NCBI GenBank assembly: GCA_023453025.1
Contig: JAEXUD010000008.1
Coordinates: 191,190 to 255,189 of the forward strand
From: Bacillota bacterium
GTDB taxonomy: Bacteria > Bacillota > Clostridia > Tissierellales > Sedimentibacteraceae
Reading direction: 5' to 3'
DNA: 64,000 bases
The translations under genes and the position numbers were made by a program. Below, piece after piece: positions 8,856 to 17,488 of this stretch (position 1 is its first letter; every line of letters starts with the position of its first letter). A model generated the notes under the pieces. The model was given only the letters and a program-made list of their open reading frames with translations. It had not been told where the DNA came from and searched no databases.

Positions 8856-9231
8856 ATTTTAATGGCTTTCCGCAATTTGGACAATACTTGAATTCTCCCG
8901 ATGCTTCGTAACCACAGTTTGGACATTTATCCATACAAGAACCCTTATGCAAAAGTACCAGGTCTTCTTCCTTTAAAAACACATTGTGCCCTTGACCTCT
9001 TTCCATCATGAGACCCTTTTCTTTATTTTTTATTTGATACAAAGTGTTGCAGCATGTGGTTCTTGCATAAAACTTCTTTCCAAACTTTATCAGCGGTATA
9101 AAAAACAAGCTGAACACATTATATTCCATGAATGCCTCATAACGTCCATAATTGGTGCAGCAGCTGCACATAATCGGTTCGTAGTAATCTAGTTCCATTC
9201 GCTTTGGATATACACCTGCAATGAAAAACAT
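8854..9231 (-). CDS. small zinc-ribbon protein
   Basis: About 125 residues from the ATG at 9231, which has AAAGGAG eight bases upstream; the frame is open further upstream but without a binding site. Contains an N-terminal CSCC, a TTCC near residue 59, and a C-terminal zinc ribbon CPNC...CPNC (KCPNCGYEASGEFKYCPNC). One short hydrophobic stretch (FSLFFIPLI). Proteins like this are common, poorly studied membrane-associated zinc-ribbon proteins. Function unknown. It converges with the exporter and is divergent from ilvB. Confidence 0.7.
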   Translation of the reverse strand: MFFIAGVYPKRMELDYYEPIMCSCCTNYGRYEAFMEYNVFSLFFIPLIKFGKKFYARTTCCNTLYQIKNKEKGLMMERGQGHNVFLKEEDLVLLHKGSCMDKCPNCGYEASGEFKYCPNCGKPLK

Positions 9232-9359
9232 ATGATCAACTCCTTTATCATGAGAATACCAACAAGATATTATATTGATTATACTAGTTTTACCTGGCAT
9301 GTACAATATTTAAATAATTTGATTTAACATAAAATTTTTTAATAATTTATAAATATATG

Positions 9360-9388
9360 TTGACAAGCTGCTCATTTTCTAATAATAT
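9360..9388 (+). promoter_or_regulatory. sigma-A promoter for ilvBN
   Basis: TTGACA at 9360-9365 and TAATAT at 9383-9388 with a 17-base spacer. The T-box leader starts just downstream. Perfect -35, good -10 and ideal spacing. Confidence 0.8.
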
Positions 9389-9390
9389 AG

Positions 9391-9630
9391 GATAAATTTT
9401 ATATTGATGCAGTGATAAAGAGGAGTAGGCACAAAATACTTGCAGAGAGTGAAGCTCGACAGGCTGGGAGGTTTCATATTTAAAATTTGTGCTGAAGGTA
9501 GCTTTTGAGCATTTGATCTGAATTAGCAGTAGGATTGAACGGTCATACCGTTATATTATCAAGAGCCGTTTACGGAAAACAGGTGGTACCGCGGGTATTC
9601 TCGTCCTTTTATGAGAATGCCCGCTTTTTG
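9391..9630 (+). ncRNA. T-box riboswitch leader of ilvBN
   Basis: The antiterminator T-box sequence AGGTGGTACCGCG is at 9581-9593 and is followed at once by a terminator hairpin (GGGTATTCTC / GAGAATGCCC) and TTTTT. Upstream, Stem I features are visible: GAGGAGTA (loop E side), AGAGAGT (AG bulge) and GCTGGGAG (distal loop), closed by GCACAAAAT/ATTTGTGC. Uncharged tRNA should pair with the T-box and the specifier codon to allow read-through. The specifier region reads TGAAGGTAGC; GTA (Val) in register before the lower helix fits ilvB, but GGT cannot be excluded by eye. With the promoter this accounts for the 480-base gap before ilvB. Confidence 0.92.
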
Positions 9631-9711
9631 TATCAAAAAATCAGCTGATATTTTTAATCCATCTATCCTGAGACTTAGTCTCATATTCTAAAAGAAAGAA
9701 GAGGTAATCAA

Positions 9712-11355
9712 ATGAAAATTAAAGCATCAGAAGCAGTCATCAAATGTCTTGAAGCAGAAAACATAAACCTGGTATTCGGATACCCCGGGGGAGCCGTCCT
9801 GCCTCTTTACGAAGCCCTCAGGAAGTCAAGCATCAAGCATATTCTTGTAAGGCAGGAGCAATCTGCAGCACACATGGCCAGCGGTTACGGACGTGCTCTT
9901 AACAAGGTAGGCGTATGTATAGCAACCTCAGGACCCGGAGCCACCAATCTTATCACAGGCATAGCAACCGCTTATATGGATTCCATACCGTTGGTTGTTA
10001 TAACAGGACAGGTTAACTCATCTCTCATCGGAAGAGACATGTTTCAGGAGGCCGATATCATTGGGGCCACCCTTTGCTTCACCAAGAATAGTTATCTGGT
10101 TAAAAGCGCAAAGGAGCTTCCCAGAATTTTTAAGGAAGCCTTTCATATAGCCTCCACCGGAAGAAAAGGTCCGGTGCTGATTGATATCCCAAGGGATATT
10201 CAAGAAAACCTCATTGAATTTCAGTATCCGGATACTGTCACCATAAGAGGGTACAAGCCCACTATAACAGGCAATTCAAAGCAGATTAAGATGGCTGTGG
10301 AACTTATCAACAAGTCTGAACGTCCGCTTATTTGCGTAGGAGGGGGTATCAGCGCCGCTGATGCCTGCGATGAGCTTATAAGATTCGTTGAAATAACAAA
10401 GATACCTGTTGTGTGCACACTTATGGGAGTAGATTCCTATCCCAACTACAGCCCGTACTTTGCAGGGTTGATAGGCTCCCACGGTTATCCGTTTGTAAAC
10501 AAGATGGCAAATGATGCAGACCTTTTGATTGTTATAGGAGCACGTTTTGCGGACAGGTCAACTTCCATGATGAAGAAATCAGACACAAGAAACATCATTC
10601 ATGTGGACATCGACCCTGCAGAAATAGGCAAGAACTTTGAAACCAAAATTCCCATTGTCGGAAATGCCAAGGATGTTCTGAGTGACCTGCTTAAGTATGA
10701 TTATAACATTAATAATGACGACTGGGTTGAATCTTTGCAGCATAAACGCCAAAGCTACAGGGAAAAACTTTTTGCACTGGATGCCCGGCTTAATCCCAAA
10801 TTTCTTATAAAAAAGATTTCAGACAAGCTGGGAACAGCCGGAATCTGGGTTGCAGACGTTGGTCTGAATCAAATCTGGACCGCACACAGCTACTGCGCCA
10901 GCAGCACAAAGAGGTTCTTTACCTCCGGAGGACTGGGCACTATGGGATACAGCCTTCCTGCTTCTATAGGAGCAAAACTGGCAGCGCCGGATACTAATGT
11001 TGTTGCTTCTATGGGGGACGGGGGATTTCAAATGCTTATGAGCGACATAGCAACGGCCAGAGAATACAATGTAGGTGTTAAGTTCGTTATATTCAACAAC
11101 GGGAAACTCGGCATGGTAAGGGAGCTTCAAAAAAATGCCTATGGCACCGGGTCATACTTCGGAATTGAGTTTGGGTTCAATCCAGATTTTCTGAAAATAG
11201 CCGAGGCATATGATTTCAAAGCTATCAGAATAACCAAAAACGATGAAATCGACTTCGCAATAAACGAAATGTTCGCAGATGACGAGTCATTCATCCTGGA
11301 GTGCATAGTGAGTCCGGACATACCTTCAGTCCCGCATTTAGGAGGCAAATCATGA
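9712..11355 (+). CDS. ilvB: acetolactate synthase large subunit
   Basis: 547 residues, full length for the catalytic subunit, which condenses two pyruvates (or pyruvate and 2-oxobutyrate) in valine, leucine and isoleucine synthesis using ThDP, Mg2+ and FAD. N-terminal ThDP domain with GYPGGAVLPLYEAL and the activating Glu in VRQEQSAAHMASGYGRA; central FAD domain; C-terminal ThDP-binding GDGGFQMLMSDIATA...NNGKLG. The AGAGGT binding site precedes the ATG. Stop overlaps the ilvN ATG. Control is by the T-box leader. Confidence 0.96.
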   Translation: MKIKASEAVIKCLEAENINLVFGYPGGAVLPLYEALRKSSIKHILVRQEQSAAHMASGYGRALNKVGVCIATSGPGATNLITGIATAYMDSIPLVVITGQVNSSLIGRDMFQEADIIGATLCFTKNSYLVKSAKELPRIFKEAFHIASTGRKGPVLIDIPRDIQENLIEFQYPDTVTIRGYKPTITGNSKQIKMAVELINKSERPLICVGGGISAADACDELIRFVEITKIPVVCTLMGVDSYPNYSPYFAGLIGSHGYPFVNKMANDADLLIVIGARFADRSTSMMKKSDTRNIIHVDIDPAEIGKNFETKIPIVGNAKDVLSDLLKYDYNINNDDWVESLQHKRQSYREKLFALDARLNPKFLIKKISDKLGTAGIWVADVGLNQIWTAHSYCASSTKRFFTSGGLGTMGYSLPASIGAKLAAPDTNVVASMGDGGFQMLMSDIATAREYNVGVKFVIFNNGKLGMVRELQKNAYGTGSYFGIEFGFNPDFLKIAEAYDFKAIRITKNDEIDFAINEMFADDESFILECIVSPDIPSVPHLGGKS

Positions 11356-11837
11356 GAGAAGACAAAAAAATATTATTATCGATACTTGTAGAAAACTATG
11401 CAGGAACGCTCAGCAAGGTTGCAGGACTGTTCACAAGGAGGGGTTACAACATCGACAGCCTCAACGTTGCTGAAACGCAAGATCCAAAACTTTCAAGAAT
11501 CACCGTTGCCGTAACAGGCGACAGCTATGTTATAGAACAGATAACCAAACAACTTTACAAGCTCATCAATGTTATCAAGATTACGGTTTTAAGTGATGAA
11601 TCCTCTGTTGTAAGGGAGCTTATGATGATAAAGGTGAACTCCGAAGAAAAAAAGCGTTCTGAAATTATTCAGATAGTTAACATCTTCAAAGCCAACATAA
11701 TAGACGTCAGCCATAAAAGCCTTATTGTTTCCATCACCGGCGACGAAGAAAAGAACAATGCCTTTCTGGATCTTATGAAGCCTTTCAGCATAATTGAAAT
11801 GACAAGAACAGGACCAACAGCTCTGGAAAGAGGGTAA
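11352..11837 (+). CDS. ilvN: acetolactate synthase small (regulatory) subunit
   Basis: 161 residues from the ATG at 11352, preceded by GGAGG and overlapping the ilvB stop (ATGA). N-terminal ACT domain LSILVENYAGTLSKVAGLF with GYNIDSLNV, followed by the small-subunit C-terminal domain (FKANIIDVSHKSLIVSITG). It binds valine and gives feedback control of IlvB. Length and order are those of a standard IlvN/IlvH. Confidence 0.95.
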   Translation: MREDKKILLSILVENYAGTLSKVAGLFTRRGYNIDSLNVAETQDPKLSRITVAVTGDSYVIEQITKQLYKLINVIKITVLSDESSVVRELMMIKVNSEEKKRSEIIQIVNIFKANIIDVSHKSLIVSITGDEEKNNAFLDLMKPFSIIEMTRTGPTALERG

Positions 11838-11901
11838 GCAAAACATAAAAGAGTCGGATGGCCCCAAAGGCGGCGGCATAAACGGTTTGCTGGTTAGGTT
11901 C

Positions 11902-11933
11902 AAAAGCCCGCCCCTTAAAAAAGGGCAGGCTTT
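11902..11933 (+). terminator. probable terminator after ilvN
   Basis: Stem AAAGCCCGCCCCTT with AAGGGCAGGCTTT, loop of A residues, between the convergent ends of ilvN and the surface protein gene. Works on either strand on paper; the U-run is short on the plus strand and better (CTTTTTT within the stem/loop) on the minus. Confidence 0.55.
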
Positions 11934-11976
11934 GCTTGACTTTTGGCAGCCAGGCTATCATAGCGCGAGAAGCGCC

Positions 11977-14900
11977 TTACTTGCTCCCCCTCAAGCCGTT
12001 TTCATCGACCTTGTATCCGTCGATTGTGGTGTTTCTGGCGAGGAAGCCGTCGGCATAGAAATAATACCACTTGCCATTGATTTGGAGCCATTTTCCTGCA
12101 ACCATGCCCTCCTTGGTGAAATAATAGGTCTTCTTCACATCACCACTGCCGGTGTTCCACCAGCCCGCCAGCATGGTATTACCGGAATAGAAGTGCCAGT
12201 TGCCGGATTCATCCTTTATCCAGCCGGTCTGTAAAGCACCTGTGCTAGAGAAATAATACTTCACGTCGTCGATGATCTGCCAGCCGGTGAGGGGTTTGCC
12301 GTCCTTGTAGTACAGATACTGTCCGGCATCGTTCAGAGCCCAGCCCTGGGCCGTGGCAGGGTCGATGGTCAGCTTAATGTAACGGTGGAGCATGGCCGCG
12401 ACCTCGGCACGGGTGGCTCCGGCCTTGGGTCTGAACTTGTTGCCGCTGTCGCCTGCAATGATGCCTGCCTGCTGCACGACCCTGATCGCGTTGGCATAAG
12501 TGCTGGCGATGCTGCTGTTGTCCGCGAAATTGATGGCCTCGCGGGTAGCGGGTATGGTGTAGCCGGTGACTTTGGCGTAATTTTGCAGAATCAGGGCGAT
12601 TTCCTCGCGGGTAACCGCTCTTTCGGGAGCGAACTTACCGCCGCCGATTCCGCTGGCAACGCCTTTCTTATACGCCCATTCCACATAGGACAGGTAGTAT
12701 TTGCCCGCCACATCGCTGAAACTGCTGGTCCTGTAAGCGCTTACGTCCGCGCCAGCCATCCTGCCCAGCACCGTGACCAGCATCCCGCGGTTCATGACCG
12801 TATCTGGCGAGAAGTTGGTATTGGTGGTGCCGCTGAACAGTCCACGCCCCAACACATAGTTGATGCTCTCCTTTGCCCAATGGGTGGCCATGTCGGCGTA
12901 CTTCTCGACGGGGGCCATGTAGCCGACACCATAGATGGAGAAGTGGTTGCGGGAGAAAATGACGCTTCTGCTATTTGCGTCATAGGCAGAGCCGAGCATA
13001 CGGGTCGCATTGCCCTTGTCGTCTACATACACGCCGAACAGCCAACCTACAGCTTCATTTTTACCCGGTGTGTACGGGAAGGAGAGGATAACGCTGCCCT
13101 TGCCAAACGAGGTGATGCTTACCGTATTGCCGTCCTTGACATAGCTGACGGTCACATCATACACCGGCCTTGCGCCGATGAGTTTCTTGGCCGCCGCAGA
13201 GAGATTCTTCACAGGCTTGATGGTGATGGTCACATTTCCTGCGCTCTGCTTCTGAATTTCCTTTAAGGCTTCCAGATCAAGTCTGAGGGAAATCGGCGCG
13301 CCGTCCAGTTCAAGACTGGTCACACCCGCATTCACAAGGCTCTGCAACGCACCTTGGGAAAGGGTGAGGTTCAGTTCACTTGCGCTCTCATGCATTTTAA
13401 AATTAAGAGAAACACCAATGCTGTTTGCTGTTTTTCCCTGTTTTTTGGCTTCTTCCCGCGCTTTTTTGATGGCATCCGTTATGATCTGATCCGGCACGGA
13501 GACACTGGCAAGACCGTTTTTATCCACCGTGGGCGTAAGCTCCGCACTGATCACAAGAGGCTGGTCCGGCTTCTTTTCGGGCAGTATAGTGATGCGGCTT
13601 CCACCGCTTGAGATACCTCCACCGGAGGAACCGCCGCCACTTGAATATGCTTTTACTGTCACGTTGATGCTGGTATTCAATGAAACGCTGTCCGGGTTCG
13701 TTATACCGGCAGGCAGTGTCACGGTTCCATTTACCGTGAAGGTTTGCGAGCTGCCGGAGGAAGGGTTGTAGGAACTGCCTGCCACATCCCACACCACGTT
13801 TGCCTGCGCATTACCGCTGCTGGTAACCAATGTCGCTGTAGAGGGCAAGCCGAGTGCTGAAGCTGTTTTTGCCGTGCCATTGGCCACACCTGTGATGGCT
13901 GCTGGTGTAGTTACACTTATTAGGATTTTATCTGTGGAAGCCTCGCTTATTTCTATGCTCAGCGCCTTTGTGTCAATGCCCGTGCTGTTCTCAGCCTTGA
14001 CGGTGAAGTTGAAGACTCCCTCCGCTTCCGGCGTGCCCGAAATGATGTTGCCCGACAGGCTCAGTCCGTCAGGCAGGTCGCCGCTCTCGATGCTCCATGT
14101 GATCGGTGTGTCTCCCGACGCCGAAAGGGTATCGCTGTAAGCGGTGCCCACCGTGCCTCCGTCCAGCGTGCTTGTGGTGATGGTGGGAGCCGTACCGCTT
14201 GGCGGGGCTGCGCTGATCGCTATGCTCAGCGCCTTGGTGTCGCTGCCCGTGATATTCGTCGCTTTGACAGTGAAGTTGAAGGTGCCCGTCATGAGCGGTA
14301 TGCCTGATATAACGCCATCGCTTAAGAGCATCAGGCCATCCGGCAGACTGCCGTTGTCGATGCTCCATGTGATAGGCGTATCGCCCGTAGCCATAAGGGT
14401 CTGACTATAAGCCATCATTACCGTACCGCTTGCAATGGAGTTGGTGGCAATAGCAGGAGCCATGCCGACCGGAACAATCGCTTTATACACAGCAGCGGTC
14501 TGCGAAGCAGTAGTGACATGAAAGGTTCCGAAGTTCTCCACGCTGACCGTGACGTCTCCTTCAGTTGCTACGGAGGTCAGCTCGACCGTCCAAGTGTCGC
14601 CGGAGCCGGAGAGGGCACCCTTGGCGGCGGAACCGGAGCCGGGCGTAATGGTGATGTCATCGGCGGTCAGACCGGTCACCGCTTCGCTGAATGTCAGGAC
14701 AATGCCGGTAGAATCCGCCGTACCGGCCGCTCCGCCCGTCTGAGCCGCCGTAAAGGTAATGCCGGTAACGTAGCCCATCGCCTCGATTTTCAGCGGATCA
14801 CTGATATAGCCCGCCGCGTCCATGACCACCACATAGATGTCCTTTGCTCCCGCCGTGAGCGCGACGGCTTTACCGCTCACCGTGCCCGAAACCGAACCGA

Positions 14901-17193
14901 GAGAGGTTCCTGCCGAGACAGCCTCCTTTGAGGGCGCGGACGCTCCGCTGTTCACGACGGTATAATATGCCGTACCTTCCTCACTGGTGGTAAAGCCGAT
15001 GGTCGCCGCCGTGTCTCCGGTGCGGTTCACGCTGCCGGAGGAAAGCACGGGAGCGACCGTATCCGTTTCATTCACCGTCAGGACTGCGGCGTCTGAGGTC
15101 TCAGAGTCGGAAGCGCTCCCGACGATCACGCGGTAATACCAGCCGTTCATGCCGTAGTCAGCGCCGATGATGGAGAGCTTGGCTGTCTGCGCGCCGGCAT
15201 ACATACCGTCGTCAGTCACATCGTTCCATATGACGCCGCCGTCAGCGCTGACCTGCCACTGCCAGGAGAAGCAGCCGATCGCCGTGACGGAAAAGCTCGC
15301 GTCTCCGAGCGCCGTTGCGGTTTTGTCCGACGGCTGTATGACGATTTCAAGAGGCGGCGGCGTTTTTATCGTCACGGCTGTGGCGGCGGTGGTGCCGCCC
15401 TCGGTCGTCGCAATGAATCTGGCGAAGCTTCCATCTTCATAAAGAATGCCCGCAACCGCCGTGCTGACGCCGCCTCCCGCCGGCGAAACCACTGCCAGCG
15501 GCGAGCTGATGATGATCGGGGTCCCATCATTGTAATAATTATCCGCCTGGATTGCACGCGAGACGACGCTCGTTCCGGACTTCGCGTTTATGACCGTGTC
15601 CGCCCCGGAGACGGTAAGGGTTTCCAAGGATATGATACCGGCGCTTGTTGTTTCGGCAGAGCCGCTTGAGGCGGTTATCGCACTGTTTGCGATGACGAGG
15701 CCAAAAGAGACAACGCCATAGCTTTCCTTCGCCGCGCCGCTGATTCCTGTTACCATACCGTTTGTGATGCTGACCGAACCGTTGCTGCCTATAATGCCGT
15801 AACTGCTATCCGTTGCGGAACCGCTGATTCCCGTCACCTCGCCGCCGGTGACCACAAGATCGGTTGCCATTAGATAGATACCGTGGCTGTACCTTTCTGT
15901 CGAGGCTGCGATGCCCGTTACCGAACCGCCGTTGCTCACGAGCTTATAGGCCATAATGCCGAAGGTGTAGCCCATTGCCGACGTGCGTCCGGAGGCCGCC
16001 ACCGTGCAGCCACCGATGGTCAGGGTGCCTTCAGCATAAATTCCGCTGGCGGCACCTCCGGCCATGCCGCTTGACACACGCAGCGCACCGGGGCCGTCGA
16101 TTGTCATCGGCCCGAGGCAACGAATACCGAGGGTGTCGTCTCCTTCCTCAGTGTCCGCGCTGTGGATAACGGCGATGCCTTGGAGGGTAATTTTGTCGCT
16201 GTGGGAAAGGTTCAGCGCAGCATCATTTGTGTTAGCCGTGCTGTTGACGATGATATTTCCGAGGGTGAGGACGCCGCCGCTGTAGCTTGCGGCGCTACCC
16301 GCGGCTGCGGCAAGATCGCCGGCAGTTGCATAGGAGCCGTCCAGCACCGTAAAACCGCTGGAGGCGCCGTAGACGCAAAAACTGCTGTCTGCCGCCGCGC
16401 CTGTCAGGGGGGCGACGTTTGCCGCTGTATTTACCGCGTGGCTGGTCGTCCCCGCTATACCGCCGCTGGCTATGACAAGCGGCGCAACGCCGGGGTCTTC
16501 GCCGGTATTGTCAACGATGAAGCTGCCTGTGGAGATCCCATAGCTGGCGTTTCCCGCCATGCCGCCGTTGAAGGTCGCCGTGCCGCCGTTTATACTGAGC
16601 ATATCCGAGGCAATGCCGTAACTGATGTTGGATGCCGCGCCTCCCTCGGCCGTCACCGTACCGCCGTTTGCGGTGAGAACCTCTACGGAGAGGCCGTGAC
16701 TTCTTGCCGCTGAGCCGCCGATCGCCGTCACCGTACCGCCGTTGACGGTAAGTTCGCCGACGGAAATTCCGGCGCTGTATTCCGCCGCACCGCCGACGGC
16801 ATAAAGGGCGCCTGCCCCCTCTATGCTCAACGCGCCATTAACATAAATTCCGAAGCTGTGAGAGATGCCCCCACCCGCGGTTTCACCGGCACGGATCACG
16901 TTTGCGGTGCCCGTCATGAGCACAATTGTCGAGCCGCCGGGCAGCTTGACGCCGTAGGTGTTGCCATCGCTGTCCTGTGAGCGGATATCCGCCCCGGAAA
17001 GGGTAAGGGTTTTCGCCGCGCCGCCTGTCCAGCTCCAGCCGTCGCCGAAGGATGCGTCCGGGTTACCAGACAGGTCCAGCGTTCCGTCAGACTGCTGTCC
17101 ATCCGCCGCCAGCGCAGTCATGCCTGGCGTCAAAGCGGACAACGCCAGTACAAATGCCAGCAAACCGGTCGCTAATTTTTTCAGCTTTTTCAT
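11977..17193 (-). CDS. giant surface protein: beta-helix-like repeats, Ig-like domains, SLH x3, choline-binding-like repeats
   Basis: About 1738 residues. I start at the ATG at 17193 (AAGGAGG nine bases upstream; signal peptide MKKLKKLATGLLAFVLALSA with cleavage near ALAADG); the open frame runs 21 codons further without a binding site. Residues about 40-600 are repeats rich in VNGGTVTA/IGGSA-type units, likely a beta-helix or carbohydrate-binding stalk. Around 615-910 are Ig-like modules (EIVIQPSDKT, TVAPVLSSGS); 910-1090 hold two putative-Ig (He_PIG) domains with GTPEAEGVFNFTVKAEN; a Gly/Ser linker is near 1185. Three SLH domains (about 1428-1607) should bind secondary cell-wall polymer, and 1610-1738 are aromatic GW-x-YY repeats like choline-binding modules. 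Base composition is far more G+C-rich than the rest of the window: 15001-15060 is 43/60 G+C by hand count. Confidence 0.85.
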   Translation of the reverse strand: MKKLKKLATGLLAFVLALSALTPGMTALAADGQQSDGTLDLSGNPDASFGDGWSWTGGAAKTLTLSGADIRSQDSDGNTYGVKLPGGSTIVLMTGTANVIRAGETAGGGISHSFGIYVNGALSIEGAGALYAVGGAAEYSAGISVGELTVNGGTVTAIGGSAARSHGLSVEVLTANGGTVTAEGGAASNISYGIASDMLSINGGTATFNGGMAGNASYGISTGSFIVDNTGEDPGVAPLVIASGGIAGTTSHAVNTAANVAPLTGAAADSSFCVYGASSGFTVLDGSYATAGDLAAAAGSAASYSGGVLTLGNIIVNSTANTNDAALNLSHSDKITLQGIAVIHSADTEEGDDTLGIRCLGPMTIDGPGALRVSSGMAGGAASGIYAEGTLTIGGCTVAASGRTSAMGYTFGIMAYKLVSNGGSVTGIAASTERYSHGIYLMATDLVVTGGEVTGISGSATDSSYGIIGSNGSVSITNGMVTGISGAAKESYGVVSFGLVIANSAITASSGSAETTSAGIISLETLTVSGADTVINAKSGTSVVSRAIQADNYYNDGTPIIISSPLAVVSPAGGGVSTAVAGILYEDGSFARFIATTEGGTTAATAVTIKTPPPLEIVIQPSDKTATALGDASFSVTAIGCFSWQWQVSADGGVIWNDVTDDGMYAGAQTAKLSIIGADYGMNGWYYRVIVGSASDSETSDAAVLTVNETDTVAPVLSSGSVNRTGDTAATIGFTTSEEGTAYYTVVNSGASAPSKEAVSAGTSLGSVSGTVSGKAVALTAGAKDIYVVVMDAAGYISDPLKIEAMGYVTGITFTAAQTGGAAGTADSTGIVLTFSEAVTGLTADDITITPGSGSAAKGALSGSGDTWTVELTSVATEGDVTVSVENFGTFHVTTASQTAAVYKAIVPVGMAPAIATNSIASGTVMMAYSQTLMATGDTPITWSIDNGSLPDGLMLLSDGVISGIPLMTGTFNFTVKATNITGSDTKALSIAISAAPPSGTAPTITTSTLDGGTVGTAYSDTLSASGDTPITWSIESGDLPDGLSLSGNIISGTPEAEGVFNFTVKAENSTGIDTKALSIEISEASTDKILISVTTPAAITGVANGTAKTASALGLPSTATLVTSSGNAQANVVWDVAGSSYNPSSGSSQTFTVNGTVTLPAGITNPDSVSLNTSINVTVKAYSSGGGSSGGGISSGGSRITILPEKKPDQPLVISAELTPTVDKNGLASVSVPDQIITDAIKKAREEAKKQGKTANSIGVSLNFKMHESASELNLTLSQGALQSLVNAGVTSLELDGAPISLRLDLEALKEIQKQSAGNVTITIKPVKNLSAAAKKLIGARPVYDVTVSYVKDGNTVSITSFGKGSVILSFPYTPGKNEAVGWLFGVYVDDKGNATRMLGSAYDANSRSVIFSRNHFSIYGVGYMAPVEKYADMATHWAKESINYVLGRGLFSGTTNTNFSPDTVMNRGMLVTVLGRMAGADVSAYRTSSFSDVAGKYYLSYVEWAYKKGVASGIGGGKFAPERAVTREEIALILQNYAKVTGYTIPATREAINFADNSSIASTYANAIRVVQQAGIIAGDSGNKFRPKAGATRAEVAAMLHRYIKLTIDPATAQGWALNDAGQYLYYKDGKPLTGWQIIDDVKYYFSSTGALQTGWIKDESGNWHFYSGNTMLAGWWNTGSGDVKKTYYFTKEGMVAGKWLQINGKWYYFYADGFLARNTTIDGYKVDENGLRGSK

Positions 17194-17298
17194 TGCTTGA
17201 TTCCTCCTTATCGATAAATTCGTTTTCATTTTTTCGCCGTTTCGCTTGCGCTCCATAGCTCTTTCATTTTAACGATTTAGCGTGCCGCGGGGAATAGG

Positions 17299-17340
17299 GA
17301 TTGCATGATCGGCACGCAAAACAGCATAAACGGCACGCAG
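17299..17340 (-). promoter_or_regulatory. LytTR-type operator A (two direct 9-mers)
   Basis: Read on the minus strand, GCCGTTTAT (17326-17334) and GCCGATCAT (17305-17313) are direct repeats 21 bases apart start to start. The known LytTR site is two 9-mers of form [TA][AC][CA]GTTN[AG][TG] separated by 12-13 bases; the first half matches 8 of 9 positions, the second 7 of 9. The longer units TGCGTGCCG-xTx-ATGC agree at 14 of 16 bases. Lies 106 bases before the surface protein ATG, and the adjacent operon encodes a LytTR regulator. Confidence 0.7.
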
Positions 17341-17371
17341 TAATCCGGTTAGTGTATTATTCAGATTCGAT

Positions 17372-17397
17372 TAGTATAAACTTCTAGTATAAACTTC
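17372..17397. repeat. perfect tandem 13-base duplication with -10-like sequences
   Basis: TAGTATAAACTTC occurs twice head to tail (17372-17384 and 17385-17397). On the minus strand each copy contains TATACT, a good -10 hexamer, with no recognisable -35, as expected for an activator-dependent promoter. It lies between LytTR-type operators A and B. Confidence 0.65.
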
Positions 17398-17430
17398 AGC
17401 TTATTCCGGATTTTGGCATAAAAAAATACC

Positions 17431-17472
17431 GATTGCATAATCGGCATTTGAAATGACATAAACGATACGGGT
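17431..17472 (-). promoter_or_regulatory. LytTR-type operator B (two direct 9-mers)
   Basis: Minus-strand ATCGTTTAT (17458-17466) and GCCGATTAT (17437-17445), 21 bases apart, match 8/9 and 7/9 positions of the LytTR half-site. The 42-base block agrees with operator A at 29 positions and lies 132 bases upstream of it. It starts right after the histidine kinase stop codon region. With operator A and the tandem repeat this explains the 295-base gap before the surface protein. Confidence 0.7.
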
Positions 17473-17488
17473 ATTTGTTTTTATTCGG

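Noticed and set aside
12385..13266. 293-codon plus-strand open frame inside the surface protein gene
   Set aside because: Antisense shadow in G+C-rich repetitive DNA; no ribosome binding site or recognisable domain, while the minus-strand protein has clear SLH domains across the same bases.
16162..16713. 183-codon plus-strand open frame in the repeat region of the surface protein gene
   Set aside because: Low-complexity Ala/Gly/Arg translation of the antisense strand; no start signal.
17413..17430. TGGCAT resembling a sigma-54 -24 box in the surface protein upstream region
   Set aside because: No GC at the -12 position (only A and T follow); chance match.
17305..17466. Repeats as a CRISPR array
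   Set aside because: Only four degenerate 9-mers with two different spacings, no 25-40 base repeat units and no cas genes; LytTR operators explain them.
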